Positions 1 to 9,571 of a stretch of 64,000 nucleotides of DNA are shown here, one piece after another; the first letter of the stretch is position 1, and the number at the start of each line of letters is the position of its first letter. The notes under the pieces are model-generated. The model made no database searches and was not told the origin of the DNA. It was given only the letters and a program-made list of their open reading frames with translations. The position numbers and the translations under genes are program-made. Source of the DNA: Thermomonas carbonis (GTDB lineage: Bacteria; Pseudomonadota; Gammaproteobacteria; Xanthomonadales; Xanthomonadaceae); the NCBI RefSeq assembly GCF_014396975.1, contig NZ_CP060719.1, positions 2,204,001-2,268,000 of the forward strand, given 5' to 3'.

Positions 1-348
1 CTGGAAGCCGTGGGTCCGCTGCGCATCATCAGCACCGAACTTGGCCGCGAGACCTACAACTTCGATGTCGCCCAGGCCGTGCGCAAGAAAGATGGCAGTG
101 CCGTCGGCAAACCGACCCTGCAGGGTCCCGTACTGCACGTGCAGACGCCAGCCGCCAAGGTCGCCACCGCTGCTTACACCGGTTACATGGCGGAGCTGGA
201 CAACGTCCGCAATGCGTTGCGCGCGTGGGCGCTGACCAACGGCCACGAAGTGGTCGATCGCCCGTATGAGAGCTACAAGTCGGGCGTCGCCGAGGCGTTC
301 ACCGAGAACGGTCAGTTCGACGTCTACTGGACATTGAAGGCGAAGTGA
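1..348 (+). CDS. GyrI-like effector-binding domain protein, 5' end missing
   Basis: Only the last 115 codons are visible, open from base 1, so the gene begins outside the window. The visible part resembles the GyrI-like small-molecule-binding fold, seen in the segments TAAYTGYMAEL and FTENGQFDVYWTLK near the end. This fold occurs alone or as the C-terminal part of SRPBCC or AraC-type proteins; which applies here cannot be seen. A strong hairpin follows the stop codon. Family assignment is moderate, and the specific ligand is unknown. Confidence 0.6.
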   Translation: MEAVGPLRIISTELGRETYNFDVAQAVRKKDGSAVGKPTLQGPVLHVQTPAAKVATAAYTGYMAELDNVRNALRAWALTNGHEVVDRPYESYKSGVAEAFTENGQFDVYWTLKAK

Positions 349-386
349 TGCCTGCGGCCTGTTCGGGCCGCCGTTAGCCTTGCACC

Positions 387-418
387 CGCGAACGCCGCGA
401 CTTGTCGCGGCGTTCGCG
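387..418 (+). terminator. hairpin, possible terminator of the first gene
   Basis: A perfect 15-bp stem (arm CGCGAACGCCGCGAC) with a 2-base loop, followed by only three T residues. It lies between the GyrI-like gene and the DUF423 gene. The short T-run makes termination efficiency uncertain. Confidence 0.45.
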
Positions 419-444
419 TTTCCGGGTTTCAGAAGCAGGACACG

Positions 445-819
445 ATGTCCAAGACCGCTGATCCATCGATTCCGTTGCAACTGCGCGCGCTGGGCGCGAT
501 CGGCAGCGTGATGGCCGGCATGTCGGTGGCGTTGGCAGCGTATGCCGTACATGGTGCCGATGGCGAAGCACAGGCGCGCCTGGTGCAAGCCGCGGCCTTC
601 GCCTCCGGGCATGGTGTGGCGCTGGCCGCGCTTGCTCCCCTCGCGCAGCGACGCAGCGGCTTGACGGCGTTGCTGGCGATGTTGCTGGGCGTGCTGCTGT
701 TCTCGGGCAGTCTCATCGGCGCGGCGTTGTTGAGCCTGCCGACCACGCTGGCCCCGTTTGGCGGGATGCTGATGATCGGCGGGTGGTTGCTGCATGGCTG
801 GGATCGTTGGCGAGGCTGA
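445..819 (+). CDS. DUF423 family small membrane protein (YgdD-like)
   Basis: A 124-residue, strongly hydrophobic protein of the DUF423 family, known in E. coli as the inner-membrane protein YgdD. About four membrane segments are visible, and the segment ALAAYAVHGAD near residue 30 corresponds to the conserved AFGAHGL-type stretch of the family. The start is supported by AGCAGGA a few bases upstream. No biochemical function is established for the family. It stands alone between a hairpin upstream and a 110-base gap downstream. Confidence 0.75.
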   Translation: MSKTADPSIPLQLRALGAIGSVMAGMSVALAAYAVHGADGEAQARLVQAAAFASGHGVALAALAPLAQRRSGLTALLAMLLGVLLFSGSLIGAALLSLPTTLAPFGGMLMIGGWLLHGWDRWRG

Positions 820-929
820 GGCAGGACGCATCGATGCGCGCCGATTCAGGCGCCGGTTGAACTTCGCAATGCAAGGCTGGTCACACTGCGCCACCACGCC
901 TCAGCCAACACCACAAGGACGGGAACGAT

Positions 930-1988
930 ATGCGCATGACGATGCTGGCGGTGGGCATGATGCTGGCGCTTGCGGCGATGCCGCTGCAGGCGCAGGTTCC
1001 ACCCACCACGCCGGCCACTCCGCCGGTGCAGGAAGCCCCGATCCAGCAAGCGACGGTGGGTGCCGACGGCATCCGCACCGAGGCCACGGTAATCGTCGAC
1101 GGCACACAGCCGGGGCCAGGTCTCTGGTTGGTGCGCAAGGGCAACCACGACCTGTGGATACTCGCCACACTCAGTCCGCTGCCGGCGAAGATGCAGTGGC
1201 AATCGAAGCAGGTCCAGGACGTGATCGGGAATGCGCAGGAGGTGATCTATCCGCCGCGCGTCAGCTTGGACGTCAAGGCCGGGTTCTTTCAGAAACTGAC
1301 GCTGCTGCCAGCGATGCTTGGTGCCCGCAAGAGCCCGGACGGCAAGCGCCTCGAAGAGATCGTGTCACCGGCCTCGTACGCGCGCTGGAAAACATTGAAG
1401 GCGCGCTACATCGGTGCCGATGGCGGCGTCGAGAAGTGGCGGCCCTTGTTCGCTGCGCAGGAGCTGTACAAGGAGGCGATGAAAAAATCCGGGTTGGACA
1501 ATGCGAAGTCGGTGTGGCCGGTGATCAACGATGCGGTCGAAGCTCATCACCCCAACGTGACCGTGGTGAAAGAAGAAATCGTGGTCCGCGATCCGAAGCC
1601 ACTGCTGAAGGAATGGTCAAAGACCACGCTGGATGACATCGCCTGCTTCGAGAACACGATGACCCGCATCGAGACCGATCTCGACGCCATGCGCGCGCGC
1701 GCGAACGCCTGGGCCACCGGCGATATGGCCGCGTTGCAGTCGCTGCCTGCGCCGTATCAGTGGGAGTCCTGCATGAGCGCCATCTCGGAGGCGGGCATCG
1801 GCAAGCGGCTAGGGTTCGGTGATGCCAATCAGAAGGCCCGCAGCAAATGGCTGGCCGCGGCCGATGCTGCGCTTGAGAAGAACACCGTCACCTTCGCGGT
1901 GCTGGACATGAAGGAAATGGCCAACGCCGACGGCTTGCTGGCCAAGCTCAAGGCCAAGGGTTATTCGGTGCTCGCACCGGACGAATGA
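930..1988 (+). CDS. TraB/GumN family protein, secreted
   Basis: A 352-residue protein with a clear N-terminal signal peptide (MRMTMLAVGMMLALAAMPLQAQ, cleavage near residue 21) and a low-complexity Pro/Thr linker to about residue 38. The body resembles the TraB/GumN family, related to Tiki-type metalloproteases, but I do not see the family's usual GxxH start motif: the position reads LWLVRKGNHDLWILATLS. Proteolytic activity is therefore doubtful. The start is preceded by AAGGACGGGAA. It is convergent with dxs, with only 21 bases between the stop codons. Location is likely periplasm; role unknown. Confidence 0.65.
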   Translation: MRMTMLAVGMMLALAAMPLQAQVPPTTPATPPVQEAPIQQATVGADGIRTEATVIVDGTQPGPGLWLVRKGNHDLWILATLSPLPAKMQWQSKQVQDVIGNAQEVIYPPRVSLDVKAGFFQKLTLLPAMLGARKSPDGKRLEEIVSPASYARWKTLKARYIGADGGVEKWRPLFAAQELYKEAMKKSGLDNAKSVWPVINDAVEAHHPNVTVVKEEIVVRDPKPLLKEWSKTTLDDIACFENTMTRIETDLDAMRARANAWATGDMAALQSLPAPYQWESCMSAISEAGIGKRLGFGDANQKARSKWLAAADAALEKNTVTFAVLDMKEMANADGLLAKLKAKGYSVLAPDE

Positions 1989-2009
1989 GCCGGGCGCGCG
2001 CTGCGGCGA

Positions 2010-3920
2010 TCAGTACCCCGCTGCGCGCGCCTGTTCCGGCATCGCCAGCTGCGGCCAGCGCTTGAGCACTGCAGCGCGGATCCCGGCCACGTCCAGCCCG
2101 GCTTCGGCCAGCAGGTCTTCGCGGCTGGCGTGGTGCTGGAATTCGTCGGGCAGGCCCAGATGCAGGATCGGCATGACGATGCCCTCGGCGGCCAGCAATT
2201 CGGCCACACCGCTGCCGGCGCCACCGGCGACCACGTTGTCTTCCAGGGTCACGAAGCCTTCGTGCGTGTCCGCGAGTTCCAGGATGAGCGCACGATCGAG
2301 CGGTTTGACGAAGCGCATGTTGACCACGCTCAGGCCGAGCCCCGCGCCGACCTGTTCCGCCGCCGGCAACAGCGCACCGAACGCAAGCAGGGCGATCCGC
2401 GCACCATGGCGACGCAGTTCGGCCTTGCCGATCGGCAAGGTGTCGAGCGACGCATCCAGCGCCACTCCGGGGCCGCTGCCGCGCGGATAGCGCACCGCGG
2501 CCGGACCTTCATGGCGGTAGCCGGTGCTGAGCATCTGCCGGCATTCGCGTTCGTCGGCGGGTGCCATCACGACCATGTTCGGCACGCAGCGCAGGAAGCT
2601 GAGGTCGAGGTTGCCGGCGTGGGTCGCGCCATCGGGGCCGACCACGCCACCGCGGTCGATCGCGAACAGTACGTCGAGCTTCTGGATGGCGACGTCGTGG
2701 ACCAGCTGGTCGTAGGCGCGCTGCAGGAAGGTGGAATAGATCGCGACGACGGGTTTCGCGCCTTCGCAGGCCATGCCGGCGGCGAGCGTCACCGCGTGCT
2801 GCTCGGCGATGGCGACATCGAAATAGCGCTGCGGGTATTCCTTGCTGAAGCGCACCAGGCCCGAGCCTTCGCGCATCGCCGGAGTGATCGCCAGCAGTCC
2901 TTCATCGGCCGCGGCCATGTCGCAGATCCAGTCGCCGAAGACATCGGTATAGGTCGGCTTTTTCGCGCCCGTTTTCGCGACCAGGCCTTTCTCGGGATCG
3001 AATGGGCTGACCGCGTGATAGCCGATCTGGTCGCCCTCGGCGAGTTCGTAGCCCTTGCCCTTGGTGGTGATCACGTGCAGCAGCTGCGGGCCCTTCAGGC
3101 CCTTCAGCATCGTCAGCACGCCTGCCAGCGCGTCGACGTCGTGGCCGTCGATCGGTCCGGTGTAGTGGAAGCCCATTTCCTCGAACAGGGTGGAGGGCAC
3201 GAACATGCCCTTCCAGTGTTCTTCCCAGCGCCGCACGAAGCGCGCGGTGCCGCTGCTGCGCTTGTCGCCGAGCAGCTTCTTGCCGCCCTCGCGCAGCGCG
3301 TTGAGGGTCTTGCTGCCGGTCATCCGGCCGAGCATCTTGGTCAGGCCGCCGACCGCCTCGCTGATCGACATGCGGTTGTCGTTGAGGATCACCAGCAGGT
3401 TCGGTTCCTCGTCCATGCCGCCGGCGTGGTTCAGCGCCTCGTACACCATGCCGGCGGTCATCGCGCCGTCGCCGATCACCGCGACGACCTTGCGATCGTT
3501 GCCGGCGCGCGCATTCGCGATCGCCATGCCCAGCGCCGCCGAGATCGAAGTCGATGAGTGGCCCACGCCGAAGGTGTCGTATTCGGACTCCTCGCGCTTC
3601 GGGAACGGCGCCACGCCGTCCTTCTGCTTGACCGTGTGGATGGCATCGCGGCGGCCGGTGAGGATCTTGTGCGGATAGCTCTGGTGGCCGACGTCCCAGA
3701 CGATGCGGTCGTCGGGCGTGTCGTAGAGGTAATGCAGCACGGTGGTCAGTTCGACCACCCCGAGGCCGGCCCCGAAGTGCCCGCCGGACTTGCCGACCGA
3801 TTCGATCAGGTAGGTGCGCAGCTCGTCGGCGATGGCGCGCAGCTCGGTCGGCTCGAAGGTGCGCAGGTCGGCGGGACGGTCGATCCGGGACAGCCGGGGG
3901 TAGCGGGAAGCGTCGATCAT
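2010..3920 (-). CDS. dxs: 1-deoxy-D-xylulose-5-phosphate synthase
   Basis: Makes DXP from pyruvate and glyceraldehyde 3-phosphate with thiamine diphosphate; this is the first step of the MEP isoprenoid pathway and also feeds thiamine and pyridoxal synthesis. The 636-residue length fits the family. The visible ThDP-binding region is [20 protein letters not shown] near residues 150-170, and the pyrimidine-binding domain carries [18 protein letters not shown] near 370. I placed the start at [10 protein letters not shown], because upstream codons in this frame lie in the intergenic region and families begin here. It supplies precursor for the polyprenyl synthase at the right end of the window, though the two are not linked in an operon. 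Confidence 0.97.
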   Translation of the reverse strand: MIDASRYPRLSRIDRPADLRTFEPTELRAIADELRTYLIESVGKSGGHFGAGLGVVELTTVLHYLYDTPDDRIVWDVGHQSYPHKILTGRRDAIHTVKQKDGVAPFPKREESEYDTFGVGHSSTSISAALGMAIANARAGNDRKVVAVIGDGAMTAGMVYEALNHAGGMDEEPNLLVILNDNRMSISEAVGGLTKMLGRMTGSKTLNALREGGKKLLGDKRSSGTARFVRRWEEHWKGMFVPSTLFEEMGFHYTGPIDGHDVDALAGVLTMLKGLKGPQLLHVITTKGKGYELAEGDQIGYHAVSPFDPEKGLVAKTGAKKPTYTDVFGDWICDMAAADEGLLAITPAMREGSGLVRFSKEYPQRYFDVAIAEQHAVTLAAGMACEGAKPVVAIYSTFLQRAYDQLVHDVAIQKLDVLFAIDRGGVVGPDGATHAGNLDLSFLRCVPNMVVMAPADERECRQMLSTGYRHEGPAAVRYPRGSGPGVALDASLDTLPIGKAELRRHGARIALLAFGALLPAAEQVGAGLGLSVVNMRFVKPLDRALILELADTHEGFVTLEDNVVAGGAGSGVAELLAAEGIVMPILHLGLPDEFQHHASREDLLAEAGLDVAGIRAAVLKRWPQLAMPEQARAAGY

Positions 3921-3995
3921 GTCCCTATTGTCCCCCCGCCCGCGGGCAGGGGCAATGAAGACGATGAACGACTCTCGGGACTCACCGGGGACCAC

Positions 3996-4027
3996 AAAAA
4001 TGGAGGCCCGGACGTGCCGGGCCTCCA
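3996..4027 (-). terminator. intrinsic terminator after the M13 peptidase gene
   Basis: Read on the minus strand: an 11-bp stem (TGGAGGCCCGG arm) with a 5-base loop, then five T residues. It sits 55 bases beyond the M13 peptidase stop and before the dxs start, separating the two same-strand genes. Confidence 0.8.
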
Positions 4028-4081
4028 GGGGCGGGTGCGATATCAGGAAGGATCAGCGCCAATCGCCCGCAACCGCCTACA

Positions 4082-6187
4082 TCACCAGATGACGACGTGG
4101 CTCTCGCCCGTGCGGACCATCGGGTCGCCGACCTTGCAGCCGAACGCCTGGGCGAACGCCGGCATGTTCGACGGCGCACCGATCGCGCGGAACGAGGCCA
4201 GTGCATGTTCGTCGGTCTGCAGGCGCTGCTCCAGTTCCTCCGGGGTGAAGTTGCGACGCCACACGGTGGCCCAGCTGTAGAAGAAGCGCTGGTCGCGGGT
4301 CAGGCCATCGATCTTCGGATCCGGTTGACCGGCGCTGGCCTTGATCAGGGCGTCATGCGCGGTCGCCAGGCCACCCAGGTCGGCGATGTTCTCGCCTAGG
4401 GTGTGGTTGCCGTTGAGGTTCTTGCCGTTGCTCGCCTTGTAGCCGTCGAACTGCGCGACCAGCTTGCCGGTGCTGGCCTTGAAGCTGTCCAGGTCCGCCT
4501 GGGTCCACCAGCCGGGCGAATCGAGCATCGTGCCCTTGGCATCGAAGCGGCTGCCCTGGTCGTCGTAGCCGTGGGTCATCTCGTGGCCGATCACCGCCAC
4601 GATGCCGCCATAGTTCAGCGCGTCGTCCGCCTTCGGGTCGAAGAACGGCGGCTGCAGGATCGCGGCCGGGAAGGTGATCTGGTTGGCCAGCGGGTTGTAC
4701 TGCGCATTGACCGTCTGCGGGCGCATGCCCCATTCGGTCTTGTCGACCGGCTGGCCGATCTTGCCGATGTCCCACTTGTAGTTGAACTTGCGCGCGGCCA
4801 GCACGTTGCCGATGTAGCTGTCGCGGGCGGTGGCCAGGCCGGTCCATTCACGCCACTTGTCCGGATAGCCCACGCGCGGCTGGAACGACGCCCACTTCTC
4901 CAGCGCCTTCTTCTTGGTGTCCGCGCTCATCCATTCCAGACCCTCGATGCGCAGCTTCAGCGCGTCGCTCAGGTTCTTGATCAGGGTTTCCATCTTGGCC
5001 TTGGATTCGGCCGGGAATGCGACCTTCACGTACATCTGGCCCAGCGCCTCGCCGACCTGCCCGTCGATGGTGCCGAGCACGCGCTTGCCGCGCTCGCGCA
5101 GTTCCTTCTGGCCGCCCAGGGTCTTGCCGTAGAACTCGAAGTTGGCCTGCACGAAGTCGCTGGAGAGGTAGGGCGCCGCGCCATCCAGCAGGTGGAATTT
5201 CAGGTAGCTCTTCCACTGCGCCGCCGGCACGTCGGCCAGCATCTTGCTGACTTCGGCGTGGTAGGCCGGCACCGACAGCGAGAACATCGCCGGCACCGCG
5301 ACGCCCTGCGATTCGAACAGCTTGGTGAAGGGGAAATTCGGCGACAGCTTGTCGGCCTCGGCCGGGCTGACCGGGTTGTAGTACAGGCCGACGTCGCGCG
5401 AGAACTCCTCGCTGGACTTGCTGGCCTTGGCCAGGCGGGTTTCGAACGCGAGCACGTCCTTCGCCTGCGTTGCGGCCTCGGCGGTCGGCACGCCGGACAG
5501 TTCCAGCAGCTTGGTGGCATAGGCCACGTAGGCATCGCGGATCTTCTGGTAGTCGGGCTTGCTGTAATACGGCACGTCCGGCAAGCCCAGGCCGCCCTGG
5601 CCGGTGGCGGCGATGTTGATGTCGGAATTCTTGAAGTCGGGCATCGAGCCGATGCCGATCAGGTAGCCATTGCCATCGGCAGCGGAGGTGCGCAGGAACT
5701 CGGCCACCGCGGGGCCGTCGGCGAGCGCGTCGATCTTCGCCAGTTCCGGCTTAAGCGGCTCGACGCCCTGCGCGTTGATCTTCGCTTCGTCCATGCCGGT
5801 GGACCAGAAGTCGCCGACGATCTTGTCCACGCCGACATCGGCGTTCTTCGCGGCCGCCTGTTCGGCCAACTGGCGCTGCACGCCCAGCGAACGCTCGGCC
5901 AGCATCTCGAACGCGCCCCAGCTGCTGCGGTCGCCCGGGATCGGATTGGCCGCCAGCCACTTGCTGTTGACGTGTCCGTCGAAATCCACGCAGGCATTCT
6001 TGCCGGCATCCAGATCGGCCAGGGTGAACTGGTTGAACGGCGGCAGCTTGGACTCGTCCAGCGTGTAGGCAGGCGCTTCGGCCTTGGCAGTGGCCGTGCT
6101 TGCGGCGGTGGTATCGGCAGGCTTCTGGCAACCGGCGAGGACAACGCCGATGGACAGGGACAGCAGCAGGATCTTGGGTGTTTTCAC
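4082..6187 (-). CDS. M13 family zinc metallopeptidase, lipoprotein
   Basis: Neprilysin/PepO-type endopeptidase anchored to the envelope. The GTG start at the coordinate given has GGAG seven bases upstream and yields a lipoprotein signal with lipobox LAGC (Cys near residue 19); the upstream in-frame ATG lacks such support. The 701-residue length is typical. The catalytic zinc motif HEMTH is at about 535-539 and the third ligand motif ENIADLGG near 599. The C-terminus ends in the aromatic residue usual for the family. It lies 75 bases downstream of the M16 peptidase pair on the same strand and may be co-transcribed, forming a block of exported peptidases. Substrate unknown. Confidence 0.93.
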   Translation of the reverse strand: MKTPKILLLSLSIGVVLAGCQKPADTTAASTATAKAEAPAYTLDESKLPPFNQFTLADLDAGKNACVDFDGHVNSKWLAANPIPGDRSSWGAFEMLAERSLGVQRQLAEQAAAKNADVGVDKIVGDFWSTGMDEAKINAQGVEPLKPELAKIDALADGPAVAEFLRTSAADGNGYLIGIGSMPDFKNSDINIAATGQGGLGLPDVPYYSKPDYQKIRDAYVAYATKLLELSGVPTAEAATQAKDVLAFETRLAKASKSSEEFSRDVGLYYNPVSPAEADKLSPNFPFTKLFESQGVAVPAMFSLSVPAYHAEVSKMLADVPAAQWKSYLKFHLLDGAAPYLSSDFVQANFEFYGKTLGGQKELRERGKRVLGTIDGQVGEALGQMYVKVAFPAESKAKMETLIKNLSDALKLRIEGLEWMSADTKKKALEKWASFQPRVGYPDKWREWTGLATARDSYIGNVLAARKFNYKWDIGKIGQPVDKTEWGMRPQTVNAQYNPLANQITFPAAILQPPFFDPKADDALNYGGIVAVIGHEMTHGYDDQGSRFDAKGTMLDSPGWWTQADLDSFKASTGKLVAQFDGYKASNGKNLNGNHTLGENIADLGGLATAHDALIKASAGQPDPKIDGLTRDQRFFYSWATVWRRNFTPEELEQRLQTDEHALASFRAIGAPSNMPAFAQAFGCKVGDPMVRTGESHVVIW

Positions 6188-6262
6188 GGGATTGCTCCGG
6201 TTGCGTAAAGGTGTCGTCCTGCTCGTCATTGCCGCGAAAGCGGTGCTGACGAGCAGGGATGG

Positions 6263-7660
6263 TCAATTGGGCGAGAAGCGCGGGTCGGTCAGCTTCATCT
6301 CGGTCAGCGGGCCATAGCTCTTGATCACGTCACGGATCGTGGCGGCATCGCCGATGGCGACGATGGCCAGGTCCTTGCTCTCCGGGAACACCGCACGCGC
6401 TGCGGCGATCTGCGCCGGCGTGGCGGCGGCGATGTTGCCGAGGTAGCCATCGATGGTCTCGCGCGAATCGCCGTACAGGGTCATGTCGACCAGTTGCGCG
6501 GCCAGTTGCGGCGCGGTTTCCAGGCCGGGTGCGTATTGCCCGGCCACATAGCGCTTGGCGGAGTCGATCGTCGCGGCGTCCAGTCCATCCTTGTGCAGGC
6601 GGTCGAGGGTGGCGATCGCCAGGTCGATCGCGGCCTTGGTGGTTTCGGTCTTGGTGAAGCTGCTGATCGCCACGGGGCCGGGCTGGGACGCACGTTCGAT
6701 GCCCGAGCGGGCACCGTAGGTCAGGCCGGACTTCACCCGCAGTTCGGTGTTGAGCATCGAGGTGAAGCGGCCGCCGAACGCGGTCTGCACCAGGTCCTGC
6801 GCGGCTTCCGCGGGGTCGCCACGCTTGCTGCCGACATTGGCCAGCGCGAAGTAGGTCTGGGTCGCGCCGGGCTTGTCGATCAGCAGCACGCGACGGCCGG
6901 TTTCGCGCGCCTTGGCCTCGACTGCCGGCAGGCCGCCGCTCGCCTTCGGCCAAGCGCCGAACGACTGCTTCAGCTGCGCGGTCACCGCCGTGGCATCGAA
7001 GTCGCCCGCAATGGCGATGATCAGGCGGTCGCCGCCCATCTGCTGCTGGCGGAACGCTTGCAGGTCGGAAAGGGTGATCGTGGCCAGGCTGGTCTCGTCG
7101 CCGCCGGTGGAGCGCCCGTACGGATGGCCGCGGAACAGCCAGCCGCCGGTATAAGTGCCGATCAGCTGGCGCGGATCGGAATCCTTGGCATTGGCGATGC
7201 CGTCGATCGCCCGCTTGCGCAGCTTGTCGAACTCGGCACTGTCCATCGTCGGCCGCAGCAGCGCGTCGGCGAGCAGCGAGAGCATCAGCGCGCTGTCCTT
7301 GGACAGGAACTGCGCATTGGCGATGATCGCCTCGCGCGAGCTGCCGAAGCCCAGGCTGCCGCCCGCGCCATCGACGGTCTGCGCGAACTGCAGCGCGCTG
7401 CGGCTGCCCGCACCCTTGGAGAGCATTTCGCCGAGCAGGTCGGCGGTGCCTTCCTTGCCCGCCGCATCGGCCAGCGCGCCGCCGCGCACGGCGATGTTCG
7501 CGGCGACCAGCGGCACGTCCTTGCGCGGCATCAGCAGCACGGTGGCGCCGTTGTCGAGGGTGACGGTCTGGTAGTCGGGGAGCTTGATGTCTGCAGCGAT
7601 GGCACTGTTGAACGCGAACGCGGCGACCAGCGCGATGGATACGTTGCGGAAGAAGCTCAT
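6263..7660 (-). CDS. M16 family peptidase-like subunit, catalytically inactive
   Basis: A 465-residue exported protein with signal peptide MSFFRNVSIALVAAFAFNSA. It has the N- and C-terminal M16 domains, but the HxxEH zinc-binding motif is absent: the equivalent stretch reads GTADLLGEMLSKGAGS. A conserved R/Y-type segment (SGLTYGARS) is kept in the C-terminal half, as in processing-peptidase alpha subunits. Its ATG overlaps the stop codon of the active M16 partner by four bases (ATGA), so the pair is translationally coupled. By analogy with other M16B pairs the two probably form a heterodimer in the periplasm; this is inferred, not seen. Confidence 0.9.
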   Translation of the reverse strand: MSFFRNVSIALVAAFAFNSAIAADIKLPDYQTVTLDNGATVLLMPRKDVPLVAANIAVRGGALADAAGKEGTADLLGEMLSKGAGSRSALQFAQTVDGAGGSLGFGSSREAIIANAQFLSKDSALMLSLLADALLRPTMDSAEFDKLRKRAIDGIANAKDSDPRQLIGTYTGGWLFRGHPYGRSTGGDETSLATITLSDLQAFRQQQMGGDRLIIAIAGDFDATAVTAQLKQSFGAWPKASGGLPAVEAKARETGRRVLLIDKPGATQTYFALANVGSKRGDPAEAAQDLVQTAFGGRFTSMLNTELRVKSGLTYGARSGIERASQPGPVAISSFTKTETTKAAIDLAIATLDRLHKDGLDAATIDSAKRYVAGQYAPGLETAPQLAAQLVDMTLYGDSRETIDGYLGNIAAATPAQIAAARAVFPESKDLAIVAIGDAATIRDVIKSYGPLTEMKLTDPRFSPN

Positions 7661-9039
7661 TTCGCGGCCTCCTTGTCGGCGGCAGTGGCTGCGGCGGCGA
7701 CCGGCTTGAGCAGGCCGGTGGTGCGGTTCTGGATGCGCAGGATCTTTTTCGCCAGCGCCTGCACGTCCGCGGCGGTGACGGCGTCGTAGGCGGCGGGAGC
7801 ATCGAATAATTTCCGATAGTCGCCGTTGAACACCTCGTAGGTCCCCAGTGCGCGTGCCTTGCCGTTGATCGTGGCCATGCCGCGCCAGAACGCGGAGGCC
7901 TTGAGGTTGCGCGCCTTGTCGAGTTCGGCGGCGGTCACGCCGTCGCGCGCGACCTTCGCGAGTTCGTCGTCCAGCAGCGTTTCCACCTTCGCCATGTCGC
8001 CGCCCGGCGGCAGCATCGCGTAGATCCACAGCAGGCCGGGGTCGAAGCCGGCTTCCGCGAACGCACCGGCCTGGGTGGCCGCCTGTTCCTTCTCGACCAG
8101 TCGCTGGTGCAGGCGCGAAGACTCGCCCTGCGACAGGATCGTGGTCAGCAACTCGAGGGTCGGGAATTCCTTGCTGCCCGCGCCGATGCCGCTATGGAAG
8201 GCGTAGGCGACGATAGGCGATTGCGCGTCGGCGCGTTCCACCACCAGCCGGCGCTCGCCCTGCTGTTCCGGCTCGACGGTGGTGATCGGCGTCGGCTCCG
8301 GCTGCTTCGGCAGCGAGGCCAGATACTTGTCGGCCAGTGCGAATACCTGCGCCGGATCGACATCGCCGGCGACCACCAGCACCGCGTTGTTCGGTGCGTA
8401 ATAGGTCTTGAAGAACTTCTTCAGGTCGTCGAGCTTCCAGCCTTCGATGTCGCTGGGCCAGCCGATGGTCGGGAACTGGTAGGGATGCGCCGTCCAGGCG
8501 GTCGCCTGCATCTGCTCCATCAGGGTGCCGAAATTGTCGTTGTCGATGCTGGAGCGACGCTCGCTGAAGACCACCTCGCGTTCGCTCTCGACCACCTTCG
8601 GGTCGAACGACAGGTTGGCCATGCGGTCGCCTTCCAGGTCGAAGATCGTCTCCAGTGCGCTGCTCGGGAACCAGTCGGTGTAGATGGTCAGGTCGTTGCT
8701 GGTGCTGGCGTTGTTGCTGCCGCCGGCGGCTTCCATCTGCCTGTCGAACTCGCCCGGCGCGCGCTTCGTGGTGCCGTTGAACATCATGTGTTCGAAGTAG
8801 TGCGCCAGGCCGGTGATGCCGGGATATTCGTTGCGGCTGCCGACCTTGTAGAAGGTGTAGTAATTGGCGTTGGGAATGTCGTGGTCGGGCCAGACCACGA
8901 TCTTCAGACCGTTTGCCAGGGTCTTGCTGACGATGGCCTCACTGCCGGGGACCTTCGCCGACGGCTGGGGTGTCGCTGCTTGGGCCGCAACGGAGCTCAG
9001 GCCAAGCGCGATCGCGCAGGCCAGTGACAACAGGCGCAT
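7657..9039 (-). CDS. M16 family zinc peptidase, catalytic subunit
   Basis: A 460-residue periplasmic peptidase. The signal peptide MRLLSLACAIALGLSSVAAQAA is preceded by a GAGGGAAC ribosome site, which decides the start over a longer in-frame extension. The inverted zinc motif HYFEH is at residues 80-84, with the distal glutamate in ESEREVVFSERR about 75 residues later. The C-terminal M16 domain has FHSGIGAGSKEFPTLELL. It is the first gene of a unit with the inactive M16 partner (4-base overlap) and possibly the M13 peptidase. Likely degrades or trims oligopeptides; substrate not predictable. Confidence 0.93.
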   Translation of the reverse strand: MRLLSLACAIALGLSSVAAQAATPQPSAKVPGSEAIVSKTLANGLKIVVWPDHDIPNANYYTFYKVGSRNEYPGITGLAHYFEHMMFNGTTKRAPGEFDRQMEAAGGSNNASTSNDLTIYTDWFPSSALETIFDLEGDRMANLSFDPKVVESEREVVFSERRSSIDNDNFGTLMEQMQATAWTAHPYQFPTIGWPSDIEGWKLDDLKKFFKTYYAPNNAVLVVAGDVDPAQVFALADKYLASLPKQPEPTPITTVEPEQQGERRLVVERADAQSPIVAYAFHSGIGAGSKEFPTLELLTTILSQGESSRLHQRLVEKEQAATQAGAFAEAGFDPGLLWIYAMLPPGGDMAKVETLLDDELAKVARDGVTAAELDKARNLKASAFWRGMATINGKARALGTYEVFNGDYRKLFDAPAAYDAVTAADVQALAKKILRIQNRTTGLLKPVAAAATAADKEAAK

Positions 9040-9148
9040 GGAGTTCCCTCGGGTGGGCAGGGCGAATCGCGCACCATGCACGAAACACCATGTCCCCGGC
9101 ACCTGCCGGAAGTCGTGGCCGTGGCCTTGCCGAATCCGTTCGATTCCG

Positions 9149-9571
9149 TCAGCGCGACCTGAAGGCATGCCAGAGCGGTGCACGGATGCGCAGCGCCACC
9201 AGGGCGAGGCTGGCGATCAGCAACACGCTGTACTCCATGCCATTGCGACCGGCACCGACCACGAACCAGCCTTCCGGTGCATGCACCAGCACGATCCCCA
9301 TCGCGTAGATCGCCACGAACAGGAGCGCGAACGGACGCACGCACACGCCGATGGCCAGGCAGGCCGAGCCGACGATTTCGCCAACGGTGACGCCCCAGGC
9401 CACCGCATGCGCCAGCGGAATGCCCTGGATGGCCAGCCAGTCGCCGAAGACCGGCGACGTGCCCGCGCTCAGCCGGTACCAGCCGTGGATGCCGATCAGC
9501 AATGCGATCAGCAGGCGGAAGCCGAGCAAGGCGCAATCGGGTGGCGATTGGAGTGGGCGGGTGTCATCCAT
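9149..9571 (-). CDS. DoxX family membrane protein
   Basis: About 140 residues with four hydrophobic segments, including FRLLIALLIGIHGWYRL and FALLFVAIYAMGIVLV, in the DoxX-like four-helix arrangement. The start MDDTRPL overlaps the end of the upstream DoxX gene by eight bases. An extended version starting 51 bases earlier is possible but would lie wholly inside that gene. DoxX proteins are inner-membrane proteins sometimes tied to redox or thiol stress; no specific role can be assigned. Confidence 0.75.
   Translation of the reverse strand: MDDTRPLQSPPDCALLGFRLLIALLIGIHGWYRLSAGTSPVFGDWLAIQGIPLAHAVAWGVTVGEIVGSACLAIGVCVRPFALLFVAIYAMGIVLVHAPEGWFVVGAGRNGMEYSVLLIASLALVALRIRAPLWHAFRSR

Noticed and set aside
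2130..3557. Long plus-strand open frame opposite dxs
   Set aside because: Low-complexity shadow translation without family features; dxs on the other strand is complete.
4403..6208. 601-codon plus-strand open frame opposite the M13 peptidase
   Set aside because: Shadow of a gene whose catalytic motifs and lipobox are intact on the minus strand.
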